Source: DATHBD01 sp035296325
GTDB taxonomy: Bacteria > Actinomycetota > Actinomycetes > Mycobacteriales > Micromonosporaceae
Direction of reading: 5' to 3'
DNA length: 39,322 nucleotides
NCBI GenBank assembly: GCA_035296325.1
Contig: DATHBD010000050.1
Location: 1 to 39,322, forward strand
Both the position numbers and the translations under genes were made by a program. Numbering within the stretch: the stretch's first letter is position 1; each line of letters opens with the position of its first letter. The notes under the pieces are model-generated. The model searched no databases, was not told the DNA's origin, and was given only the letters and a program-made list of their open reading frames with translations. Below are positions 31,994 through 39,322 of the stretch, piece by piece.

Positions 31994-34855
31994 TTGACCG
32001 CGCAGAACGACCAGCTCTTGGAGCGCGAGCGGGAGTTGGAGATGCTGCGCGAGTTCGTGCAGGCAGCCGTCCAGGGCTCGGGCCGGCTGGTCGTCATCGA
32101 AGGCCCGGCCGGCATCGGCAAGACCCGCCTACTCAATGCGGCCAGGGACGAAGCCGCCCGGGCCGGGATGCGGTGGGTCGCCGGGCGTGGCTCCGAGTTG
32201 GAGCGCGAATTTGGTCACGGGGTGGTGCGGCAACTGTTCGAGTCGGTTCTGGTAAACCACGACGCCGAGGTGCGTGCGGAGCTGTTGTCCGGTTCGGCCG
32301 GTCAGGCGGCGGCACTGTTCAGCCAGGTTCATCCGGTCGGAGGTGGCAGCTCTGCAAGCGACACCTCCTTCGCGACGTTACACGGGCTGTACTGGCTGAC
32401 CGCGAACCTCTGCAGCCTCGCGCCGCTGATGATCATCATCGACGACCTCCACTGGGTCGACACGCCTACGCTGCGCTTCCTTGCGTACCTGTTGCTCCGC
32501 CTGGAAGGCATGCCGTTGCTGGTCGTCGTGGGAAGGCGACCGGCAGAAGTGGGCGCGGACCAGACCTTGATCGACCAGATCATGGCTGACCATCAAGTCC
32601 GCCTCATCCGGCTGGTCCACCTGACGCAGCATGGCTCGACACAGCTTGTACGGTCGGTCCTGGCGGACGCAGATGATGCCTTCTGTACCGCCTGCCACCA
32701 TGCCGCAGGCGGCAATCCGCTACTCGTTCGGGAACTGGCACAGACTGTCGCCGCGGAAGACGTCGGTCCCACCGGTGACAAGACGGACGACCTGCTCGCC
32801 CTGGGCCCGCGAGTGGTCGGGCGACGAGTGAACCTGCGGCTGGCCCGACTGGGCGCGAACGCCGAGGCGTTGTGTGACGCCCTCGCCGTCTTCGGCGACG
32901 GCGCGTCCCTGACGGACGTGGCCGCGCTGGCGTGGGTGGATCATGCCGAGGCTGCTCGGCTCGCCCGCCAGCTCGCTGACATGGGAATCCTGTACGCCTC
33001 ATCACCGGACGGGGCGTCGGCGCCGTCGGCTGCGCTCGGCTTCGTCCACCCGCTGGTCAGGGCCGCCGTCTACGATCAGCTGTCGGAGGCCGGCAGGCTT
33101 GACCGGCATGCCCGGGCGGCCCAGATCCTGGCCGGGCGCGGCGTCGACGCGGAGAAGGCGGCCGCGCACGTGTTGCTGCTACCCCCGGGGGGCGATTCGT
33201 TCGCGGTGGTCGTGCTCCGGCGCGCGGTTGAAGAGGCGTACGCTCGCGGGTCGCCGGAGAGCGCTGTCGCCTACCTGGAGCGCTGCGTGAGCGAGCCTCC
33301 GCCCCCGGGCGACCTGGGCGAGATACTGTTCCAGCTCGGCGTTGCCGCGCAGCAGGTCGATGTTAACAAGGGTGCCGAGCGCTTGGCCGACGCCATGGAT
33401 GCCGCGCAGAGCCCCGAACGCCGAGTAACAATTGCCGAGATGCGCGCCGTGGCATTACAGCCCGCCGGCCGAATCGATGAGGCCGTGGAGGTCCTTCAGG
33501 AAGCTATTCTGACGCTGAAGTCGAACGACTCGGACATTCGCCGCCGCCTGGAAGCTCTACTGCTCGGTGCGCTGCTGCTCGACCCGGGTCTGCGGACGCT
33601 TGCGGTTGCCCGGGTTGAGTCGTTGCGTCAGCTCCACATCGGCGAGGGCGTCGGAGATGGCATGCTCACCATCGCTCTCGCCTATCATGACGCGCTCCTG
33701 GGAGAGCCGTCCCAGGACGTTGTCGCGCGGGTGCGGCGCGGGGTGCTCGGCAGCCCCTTCGGCCGCCAAGCAAATGTGATATCAGTCTATGCATCCCACA
33801 TTCTCATCGCTGCAGACCAGAGCGACGTGATGGCGCAGCTGGAGGCCTGGGTCACTGAGGCGTATCGCCGGGGTTCGGCGCGCTCTTTGGCACCCGCGAA
33901 GTGCTTCACCGGCGCAGCATGGCTCGCCCGCGGGGCGCTCACCGAAGCCGAGGAGAACCTCCGCGACGCGATGTGGGCGGCCAGAATGACGTCACAGAGC
34001 CTGGGATACCCGGTTATCGCCTCGTTCTTGGCTGACTCCCTGATCGAGCAAGGCCGCTTCGACGAAGCCGCGGCGGTACTCGACCGAGCCACTGATCAGC
34101 TCCCACCCACCATCGGATACTGGTACTGGTTCCTTGGCAGTCGTGGTCGGTTGCTGATCCGGCAAGGCCGGGTCGCAGAGGGCCTGGAACTGACCATGGC
34201 CAGCGGAAGCCGCTTCGCCGCCGTGGGTGGGCAAAACCCAGCCCTGTCCGCCTGGCGTTCGGACGCCGCCCTCGCGCTGTTAGGGCTAGACAGACGCGAA
34301 GAGGCCAAGCGGATGATCACCGAGGAACTTGTGCTGGCTCGGCGTTGGGGTGCCCCTGGAACCCTCGGCCGGTCCTTGCGGGTAGCCGGTCTCGTACACA
34401 GCGGGGCCGAAGGCCTAGACTACCTGCAAGAGGCCGTGCGTGTGCTCTTGGACAGTCCTGCCCAACTGGAATTGGCCAAAGCCCACATCGAACTTGGCGC
34501 GGCGCTGAGGCGATCGGGCCGCCGCAGCGACGCGCGGCCGTCGCTCCGTGCTGGTCTCGAATTGGCACATCTTTGCGGAGCCAAACCCCTCGTCGAAGCC
34601 GGAGTCGCGGAGCTGAGGGCATCCGGGGCGAGAACCTATGACGCTGTGCTCACCGGCGTCGAAGCGCTGACGCCCAGCGAACTACGTGTGGCGGAGTTGG
34701 CGGCACAGGGGCAGACGAACAAAGATATCGCGCAACGTCTCTACATCACCGTCAATACGGTCGAGGTTCACCTCACCCGGACGTACCGGAAGCTGAAAAT
34801 CACCAGTAGAGCGGAGCTCGCCCGGCTGCTGGATTGCGATCCGCCTACGCCGTGA
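31994..34855 (+). CDS. LuxR-family LAL-type transcriptional regulator, 953 aa
   Basis: A large ATP-binding LuxR regulator. Walker A is GPAGIGKTR (about residues 38-46) and Walker B is LMIIIDDLHWVD. A long helical, TPR-like middle follows, and the C-terminal HTH is LTPSELRVAELAAQGQTNKDIAQRLYITVNTVEVHLTRTYRKLKI, a typical LuxR DNA-binding domain. Length is typical of pathway-specific LAL activators. TTG 31994 has AGGAGG six bases upstream. It is divergent from the methyltransferase-menC operon and is the last gene before the tRNA, so it is the likely regulator of that operon. Confidence 0.9.
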   Translation: MTAQNDQLLERERELEMLREFVQAAVQGSGRLVVIEGPAGIGKTRLLNAARDEAARAGMRWVAGRGSELEREFGHGVVRQLFESVLVNHDAEVRAELLSGSAGQAAALFSQVHPVGGGSSASDTSFATLHGLYWLTANLCSLAPLMIIIDDLHWVDTPTLRFLAYLLLRLEGMPLLVVVGRRPAEVGADQTLIDQIMADHQVRLIRLVHLTQHGSTQLVRSVLADADDAFCTACHHAAGGNPLLVRELAQTVAAEDVGPTGDKTDDLLALGPRVVGRRVNLRLARLGANAEALCDALAVFGDGASLTDVAALAWVDHAEAARLARQLADMGILYASSPDGASAPSAALGFVHPLVRAAVYDQLSEAGRLDRHARAAQILAGRGVDAEKAAAHVLLLPPGGDSFAVVVLRRAVEEAYARGSPESAVAYLERCVSEPPPPGDLGEILFQLGVAAQQVDVNKGAERLADAMDAAQSPERRVTIAEMRAVALQPAGRIDEAVEVLQEAILTLKSNDSDIRRRLEALLLGALLLDPGLRTLAVARVESLRQLHIGEGVGDGMLTIALAYHDALLGEPSQDVVARVRRGVLGSPFGRQANVISVYASHILIAADQSDVMAQLEAWVTEAYRRGSARSLAPAKCFTGAAWLARGALTEAEENLRDAMWAARMTSQSLGYPVIASFLADSLIEQGRFDEAAAVLDRATDQLPPTIGYWYWFLGSRGRLLIRQGRVAEGLELTMASGSRFAAVGGQNPALSAWRSDAALALLGLDRREEAKRMITEELVLARRWGAPGTLGRSLRVAGLVHSGAEGLDYLQEAVRVLLDSPAQLELAKAHIELGAALRRSGRRSDARPSLRAGLELAHLCGAKPLVEAGVAELRASGARTYDAVLTGVEALTPSELRVAELAAQGQTNKDIAQRLYITVNTVEVHLTRTYRKLKITSRAELARLLDCDPPTP

Positions 34856-35477
34856 AGTCTTCTCAGGTTGTGCTTCGACAACGTTCGCCCGGGGTTAAGG
34901 GGTGTTGGCTGTCGGGTGGCTCCAGTGGTATGGGCTGGGCCGCGTCCTCTCGATCGGTCCCCGTGCCCAGCCATGTTGCGGGCGGGTGGTGACTGGTTAG
35001 TCGGGTCGGCGGTGACGCGGGCCGGTCTCGGGGGATAACCGCGTCGCTGCACAGGTGAATAGGTGACGCATCGGCAGATGGCGGCCGGACGGGTCATGTG
35101 TGTCGTCGGCGGTGCCCGCTGAGGACTCGAATCGGATGCCCGCTTGGTCGTTCACCCAGCCGAGGGTTCTCTGTGGCATGGCCGGTGTCGGTGGGGTCGG
35201 TGCGCCGCCGGCCAGCCTGGAAGGCGACTGATCAACCCGGTGGTTCGAAGATCCACAACCGTGTCCTTAATGGACGCCGCTGGCTCGGCGCCGCTCCTTG
35301 ATCCAGACCGGCCGAGACGGAGAGGTCCTGGTCAGCGCGGGGCGGCACGGACCCTTCCGAAACATAAGAGCACCACCGGAGCACCACCGTCCCACTATCC
35401 GGGAGAACCGGGGCAGAAAGTGGGAAGCAAAATGGCCGTGACCGGCGTTTTCGCTGGTCACGGCCTTGATCTTCTTG
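34856..35477. other. Gap between the LAL regulator and tRNA-Arg; right end of the putative island
   Basis: No confident gene. A 60-codon minus-strand frame (34997-35179) and a plus-strand frame that ends in the translated tRNA (ARPKGFEPLTF) are open; the latter is the well-known artefact of reading through a tRNA-Arg end. The terminator at 35434-35465 is listed separately. No integrase is recognisable here, although this is where one would be expected. Confidence 0.55.
35434..35465 (-). terminator. Terminator downstream of tRNA-Arg
   Basis: GGCCGTGACC (35434-35443) and GGTCACGGCC (35456-35465) are perfectly complementary around a short loop. On the minus strand the stem is followed by ATTTTG, giving a Rho-independent-like signal just after the tRNA. 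Confidence 0.75.
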
Positions 35478-35550
35478 CGCGCCCGAAGGGATTCGAACCC
35501 CTAACCTTCTGATCCGTAGTCAGATGCTCTATCCGTTGAGCTACGGGCGC
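35478..35550 (-). tRNA. tRNA-Arg(ACG)
   Basis: 73-nt cloverleaf on the minus strand: acceptor GCGCCCG / CGGGCGC; anticodon stem CTGA/TCAG around loop CTACGGA, giving anticodon ACG; T-loop GGTTCGAATCC. CCA is not encoded. Its 3' part is duplicated at 24456-24499, so it is the likely integration target. Confidence 0.95.
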
Positions 35551-35583
35551 AGGTGCCCCGCCAGTGTACACACCGGCTGGACG

Positions 35584-35673
35584 CGGAGGCTCCGGGATTC
35601 GAACCCGGGATGGGCTTTAGACCCAAACCGCATTAGCAGTGCGGCGCCATAGACCAGGCTAGGCGAAGCCTCC
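35584..35673 (-). tRNA. tRNA-Ser(GCT)
   Basis: 90-nt class II tRNA on the minus strand: acceptor GGAGGCT / AGCCTCC, anticodon loop CTGCTAA giving GCT, a long variable arm and T-loop GGTTCGAATCC. CCA is not encoded. It lies 33 bases before tRNA-Arg in the direction of transcription. Confidence 0.95.
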
Positions 35674-35884
35674 TCGGCAGCCCTCAAGACCTGCCGACGG
35701 TCGAGGATACATGCCCAGGAACGGGTCGGGCAAAGTGGGTTATCCCGCCGCCGTAGCGGGCAACACTCGGTCAGTCCCGAACGCCGGAGATCGTCGGCCT
35801 TGCGCCGGCCAGCCATCGATGCGCGCGCCTGGGGGTCCCACCCCCGAGCGCCCGTCGCACTACGCTCCTGTCAATGGAGATGTC

Positions 35885-38200
35885 ATGACGACACCGAGTC
35901 GCCGCAAGCGACCGAATCCGGCCTCGCCCGCAGTCACGCCGTCGGGCGACGCTGAAACATCCGGCCGGTCGGATTCACCGCCCGCGGAGCCCGCGTCGAC
36001 GGATCCCGCGCCCGCTCCGGAGATCGCCGGGACGGCCGATCGAAAGGCCGTACCAGCGAAGAAGGCCGTACCGGCGAAGAAGGCCTCGCTGGCGCGCAAA
36101 GCGTCCCCCGCGAAGCCGGTGGCACCCGAGGCGGCCGCACGATCGGACGCCGACCCGGCCGCCCCGACAGGTCCGGCACGTCGTGGACCGCGCGGCGCCA
36201 AGGGTGACACCGCGCTGCGGTTCGAACCGCCCGACAACGATGTCCATGCAGCCCCCGCACCACGCCGCCGGGGTGGGCCCGCAAACCGCCCGTTCGGTCC
36301 TGATAGCGACGCCGCGGCAACGCCGGCTGAATCACCCGACGCGACCACGTCGCCTCGGGGCCCGGCGCTCGCCCCGCAGGGCACGCCCGCGCCAGCCGTT
36401 GCGGCCGAGCCGAACACCGTTGCAAGGAGGAAGTCCCCGGCTGAGGAACGGGGCGCTCAGGGTGGCGCGGCCAGCGAGATCCCCGCCCGGGACAAGGTTG
36501 TCGGCGACAAGCCCGCCGGACAAGCCGCTGTCGAGAAGATCGATCCTGGACAGGCGGGAGCAGCCCAGCAAGGCCCTGAAGCGCGGAGCGACGCGTCGCC
36601 GGGGCCGTCGACCCCCCCGGCAAGGAAGGCGCGGGCGGCCAGCGGCACGACGCCACGAGCGAGCGCTCCGTCGCAGCGTCCCCGCGCGCCCAAGCCGGCC
36701 CAGGCCCAAACCGCCGACGCGGGCCAAGCCCAGGTCGCGGACCTGGCCCAGACCCCCGTCAAGGTCGATGAAACGGTTGCCCCGGCCGAAGCAGCGGGCA
36801 CCGCCGCCGGCAGCGAGTCGCTGGATCGCGCACCGATCCCGAAGCAGCGGACCAGGTCCGCCCGAACCGCCAAGGCCGTGAACGCGGCGGAGCCGACCGG
36901 GACACCCGACGCCATGTCGACTCCCCGGCCCCCCGCGGAGCCTGCTCCGCGCCCACCGGCGACGCGGCGGGCCGCCGCGCATGCAGGCCGTGGGGGCGGG
37001 CAGCGCGCGGCTGCGCCGACCGGCCGCGAAAGCGACGAGCCGACGCCGAGCGAAGCCACCACGCCCCTTCCACGGAGCAGCAGTGGCCAAAGCACGGCGC
37101 TGCCCGCCATTGCAGGCCCGGCCGACGCGGATTCGAGCACGCCGGAACCGACCAGCACGGATTCCAGCACGCCCGAACCCACGAACGCGGTCCACGCCGC
37201 CGACGACCGGACCACGGGCCCGGTACTCGACGAACCGCGACGCACCGAACCCGGGCCAACCGCACCGGATCAGAACGAACCGGCTCATGGCGCGCCGGCT
37301 CAGGCCGAACCAGATCAGATCGGACCATCGCTGACAGGGTTAGAGTCGGCCGGCCCAGATCACGGCAGACCCGGGCGGCCCGCCGAACCGGGGCCCGCCG
37401 AACCGGCTTACACCGAACCGACCTTCAGCGAGCCGGGCGACCCGGATGGCGCCACCACCGACACTCCGATCGGCGTCGAGCTGGCCACGCCAACGCCGAC
37501 CGCGGCGGCGCGCTCGCCGCACTGGGCGGCGTTCAAGGCCAGTCCCGGGTACGGACCCGAATTGCTTGCGCTCGCTCTGGTCGATGCATTGGGCGACGGC
37601 GCCCGCGCGCAGGTCACCTGGCTGCGGGACACATACCCGAACGCCACGCCGGAAGGACTCGGCAACGTGACCGTGCGCCGCTTCCTACGGCAGGCGCGCG
37701 TGCGGGGAGCTGTCGCCGGCTTCGCCGGGCCACTCGGCATGCTCGTCGACACCGGTACCCAGAACTGGTCGAACGCCCGCCTGGTACTGCATCTGGCGGC
37801 GGCGTACGGCCTGGATCCGACGGCGCGGGACCGAGCGGCTGACCTGCTGGTGCTGCAGGGCGTGCACCGCGACGTGTCGACGGCCCAGTCGGCGATCGAT
37901 GCGGCCGCGAGCAACGAGTCGGCAGCCGGCCCGCCGGGCCGACGGGCGGCGCGCGGCACCGCGCTGGCGCGGTTCAACGAACCGTTGACCGGCGTGCTCT
38001 GGGCGGGTGTCGTGCGGGCTGGCGCGGCCAGCGTTGCCAGTCGATTGATCCCGGGAGCGGGCATGCTGGTCGGCGCGCTCGCCGACAGCCGGAGCGTGGA
38101 GCGGGTCGCGGTGCGGGCCCGGCAGTACTACCGGCTGCGCGCCCGGATGTCAGCTGAGGAAGCCGAGACGATCATGCAGGAGGGCGTATCCCACGAATGA
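35885..38200 (+). CDS. Long disordered protein with C-terminal EcsC-like domain, 771 aa
   Basis: About residues 1-540 are disordered, Pro/Ala/Glu-rich and include PAKKA-type lysine repeats (VPAKKAVPAKKASLARKAS) resembling histone-H1-like tails, and later TEP/AEP-type short repeats. The C-terminal 230 residues are ordered: HWAAFKASPGYGPELLALALVDALG, RGAVAGFAGPLGMLVDTGTQNW, VHRDVSTAQSAIDAA and RLIPGAGMLVGALADSRSVERVAVRARQYYR. The last segment resembles EcsC-family proteins. ATG 35885 has GGAG five bases upstream. It converges on the CPBP gene with 51 bases of overlap. The function is unknown. Confidence 0.75.
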   Translation: MTTPSRRKRPNPASPAVTPSGDAETSGRSDSPPAEPASTDPAPAPEIAGTADRKAVPAKKAVPAKKASLARKASPAKPVAPEAAARSDADPAAPTGPARRGPRGAKGDTALRFEPPDNDVHAAPAPRRRGGPANRPFGPDSDAAATPAESPDATTSPRGPALAPQGTPAPAVAAEPNTVARRKSPAEERGAQGGAASEIPARDKVVGDKPAGQAAVEKIDPGQAGAAQQGPEARSDASPGPSTPPARKARAASGTTPRASAPSQRPRAPKPAQAQTADAGQAQVADLAQTPVKVDETVAPAEAAGTAAGSESLDRAPIPKQRTRSARTAKAVNAAEPTGTPDAMSTPRPPAEPAPRPPATRRAAAHAGRGGGQRAAAPTGRESDEPTPSEATTPLPRSSSGQSTALPAIAGPADADSSTPEPTSTDSSTPEPTNAVHAADDRTTGPVLDEPRRTEPGPTAPDQNEPAHGAPAQAEPDQIGPSLTGLESAGPDHGRPGRPAEPGPAEPAYTEPTFSEPGDPDGATTDTPIGVELATPTPTAAARSPHWAAFKASPGYGPELLALALVDALGDGARAQVTWLRDTYPNATPEGLGNVTVRRFLRQARVRGAVAGFAGPLGMLVDTGTQNWSNARLVLHLAAAYGLDPTARDRAADLLVLQGVHRDVSTAQSAIDAAASNESAAGPPGRRAARGTALARFNEPLTGVLWAGVVRAGAASVASRLIPGAGMLVGALADSRSVERVAVRARQYYRLRARMSAEEAETIMQEGVSHE

Positions 38201-38983
38201 CACGATGTCCAAGATCGTGTGCGCCACGATCAGGGGGAGCACCCGTCGGGTCCGGAGGAAGATGAGGGCGAACACCACGCCCATGATCACGTTCCCGACG
38301 AAGGCCCCGAAGCCCTGGTAGAGGTGGTACGAGCCGCGGAGCAGCGCGCTCGTGGCGACCACCATGCCGGTGCGCATGCTGATCTCGCGCAGTCTGGTCA
38401 TCAGGTAGCCGACCACCACCACCTCTTCAAGCACCGCGTTCTGCACGGCGGCGAGCACGAGCACGGGCACCGCCCACCAGACCGGCGGCAGCGCGGCAGC
38501 CACGACGGTGGTGTTCAGGTCAGCGGCCTTGGCAAGGACGTACAGGCCCAGGCCCGGAATGCCGATCAGGGCGGCCAGCCCAGCGCCGGAGGCCAGGTCG
38601 AACGCCGGCCTCCGCAGGTCCAGTCCGAGGATCCGCCGGGCACCTCCCGGGTCGCGACCCAGCAGGTGGACGGCGAGCAGAGCCGGAACCACGGCGAACA
38701 GAATGCCGAGAAGCTGGTACGTCAGGTCGAGCCATGGCCGCCCTGGTGCCTGCGAGGTGTTCATCGTGGCGGTCTGCTCCGCGAGCGGTCGCCCCGCCGT
38801 CAGCTTTGCGGCCAGCGATACCGCCGCGTAGACCGCGGACGCCCCGAGCGACACGCCCAGCACCAGCCACACCTCGGCGCGCAGCGCAGCACGTCGGCGC
38901 CCTTGTCCGTCGACTGGTTGGGCCTCGACATCCCCGGGAGTTTCCACTGGTCCAAGATAGATCGTCCCGGCGCGCTCGAACAC
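38150..38983 (-). CDS. CPBP-family intramembrane metalloprotease, 277 aa
   Basis: A membrane protein with about six to eight hydrophobic segments. The CPBP/Abi motifs are visible: LEEVVVVGYLMTRL (the EE pair, with a Gly-Tyr in place of the usual Arg), then LLRGSYHLYQGFGAF and HTILDIVSFVGYAL, each carrying a catalytic His. Relatives process or degrade membrane proteins and are linked to bacteriocin immunity. The start is GTG 38983. TAGGAT, nine bases before it on the minus strand, looks like a -10, and a LexA-type box overlaps the start, implying induction by DNA damage. Confidence 0.85.
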   Translation of the reverse strand: MFERAGTIYLGPVETPGDVEAQPVDGQGRRRAALRAEVWLVLGVSLGASAVYAAVSLAAKLTAGRPLAEQTATMNTSQAPGRPWLDLTYQLLGILFAVVPALLAVHLLGRDPGGARRILGLDLRRPAFDLASGAGLAALIGIPGLGLYVLAKAADLNTTVVAAALPPVWWAVPVLVLAAVQNAVLEEVVVVGYLMTRLREISMRTGMVVATSALLRGSYHLYQGFGAFVGNVIMGVVFALIFLRTRRVLPLIVAHTILDIVSFVGYALLHDRLGFLS

Positions 38984-38991
38984 ATGTTCGA
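38976..38991. promoter_or_regulatory. LexA/SOS box
   Basis: TCGAACACATGTTCGA is a perfect match to the actinobacterial LexA consensus TCGAAC-N4-GTTCGA. It overlaps the start codon (38981-38983) and lies just after the TAGGAT -10 of the CPBP gene, so bound LexA would block a nearly leaderless transcript. Confidence 0.7.
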
Positions 38992-39193
38992 AATCCTAGC
39001 CGATGATCGCACCCTCGTGGCCATCTCTACGTCCATCGAGTGCCCGCGGTCACCCGTTGGGATATTTCCGACGACGCGACGCGCCGGCGGACAGTGTGTG
39101 CGTCGCATCGACCTGAGCCCCGCGCCACCATAAAATTCCGCACGCACCATGCTGTACGACCACCAGAGGAACCGTTCCCAGCGAAGGGCGCCG

Positions 39194-39322
39194 ATGAACA
39201 GTCTGTCCGCGTTGTTGAAGGAGAGCTGGACGCTGGTCGAGGAGCAGCAGGACAAGCTGGCCAGTTACTTCTACGCCCGGATGTTCCTGTCCAACCCGCA
39301 ACTGCGGGACCTGTTCCCGATC
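39194..39322 (+). CDS. Globin / flavohaemoprotein N-terminus (partial, runs off the window)
   Basis: The first 43 codons match the start of a globin domain: LLKESWTLVEEQQDKLASYFY followed by ARMFLSNPQLRDLFPI. Flavohaemoglobins and single-domain globins have this start, with the helix-A Trp and the CD-corner FP. The gene is cut by the end of the window, so the reductase domain cannot be seen. ATG 39194 is preceded by GAAGGG about five bases upstream. A nitric-oxide dioxygenase role is likely if the reductase part follows. Confidence 0.8.
   Translation, partial: MNSLSALLKESWTLVEEQQDKLASYFYARMFLSNPQLRDLFPI

Larger units (their letters stand above)
24454..35521. mobile_element. 11-kb segment bounded by tRNA-Arg direct repeats (putative genomic island)
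   Basis: A 46-bp perfect direct repeat brackets the segment, with an intact tRNA-Arg gene at the right end and only its 3' part at the left. This arrangement is produced by site-specific integration into a tRNA gene. Cargo is menF, menD, menC, an EgtD-like methyltransferase and a LAL regulator. No integrase, excisionase or replication gene is seen inside, so it is a decayed or dependent element, or one part of a larger composite island reaching left. Confidence 0.55.

Noticed and set aside
35144..35512. Plus-strand frame ending ARPKGFEPLTF, resembling an integrase C-terminus
   Set aside because: These residues come from reading through the tRNA-Arg 3' end, a common artefact; no integrase catalytic residues precede it.

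Overview
The window is high-GC actinobacterial DNA. Start codons are a mix of GTG, TTG and ATG, many genes overlap by ATGA or GTGA, and gene families point to a Micromonospora-like actinomycete. This assignment comes from composition and gene families only, not from a database match. Positions 1-35477 look like accessory DNA. The pair tRNA-Arg(ACG)/tRNA-Ser(GCT) at 35478-35673 and the genes to its right look more like chromosomal backbone.

Left part (1-9574). A 155-bp higher-order tandem repeat opens the window and is followed by a nucleotidyltransferase-fold gene. A tightly coupled minus-strand operon (6570-1991) encodes an XRE regulator, a small unknown protein, an amino-acid permease, an unknown protein and a PLP histidine decarboxylase. 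An NAD-dependent epimerase-like gene and a GNAT acetyltransferase follow. Paired GTGAAC direct repeats occur ahead of the epimerase gene and, in inverted sense, ahead of the TPR regulator at 10974.

Central part (9571-20561). This holds what I consider the most interesting system: a compact, apparently undescribed RiPP-type cluster. A 27-residue basic peptide (11510-11593) carries a WxxPxW motif resembling the YxxPxL motif bound by PqqD-like recognition domains, and ends in NVRTHC. It is followed by a stem-loop, a PqqD-like protein, a radical SAM/SPASM enzyme, a cobalamin-type radical SAM enzyme with a shortened B12 domain, a Gfo/Idh/MocA oxidoreductase and a full-length divergent histidyl-tRNA synthetase. 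A convergent anthranilate-phosphoribosyltransferase-like gene comes next. The working idea is that the peptide's C-terminal residues are modified and probably trimmed, and that the HisRS paralogue either confers self-resistance or takes part in tailoring. A second aminoacyl-tRNA synthetase gene (argS) nearby is interrupted by a single in-frame stop. A decayed copy of the XRE regulator at 22656 lies just upstream of the peptide gene.

Right accessory part (20762-35477). HAD hydrolase, XRE regulator, Nudix hydrolase and methyltransferase genes lead to a 44-nt copy of the tRNA-Arg 3' end at 24456-24499. Together with the intact tRNA-Arg this brackets an 11-kb segment, the signature of integration into a tRNA gene, although no integrase is visible. 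The segment carries menF, a 41-codon ORF and menD, then an EgtD-like methyltransferase / membrane protein / VOC protein / menC operon. That operon is divergent from a 953-residue LuxR-type LAL regulator, with an 18-bp perfect palindrome in the shared promoter region.

Right end (35478-39322). Two tRNA genes are followed by a long disordered protein with an EcsC-like C-terminus. A CPBP-family membrane protease gene has a LexA-type SOS box over its start, and the window ends in the first 43 codons of a globin/flavohaemoprotein.
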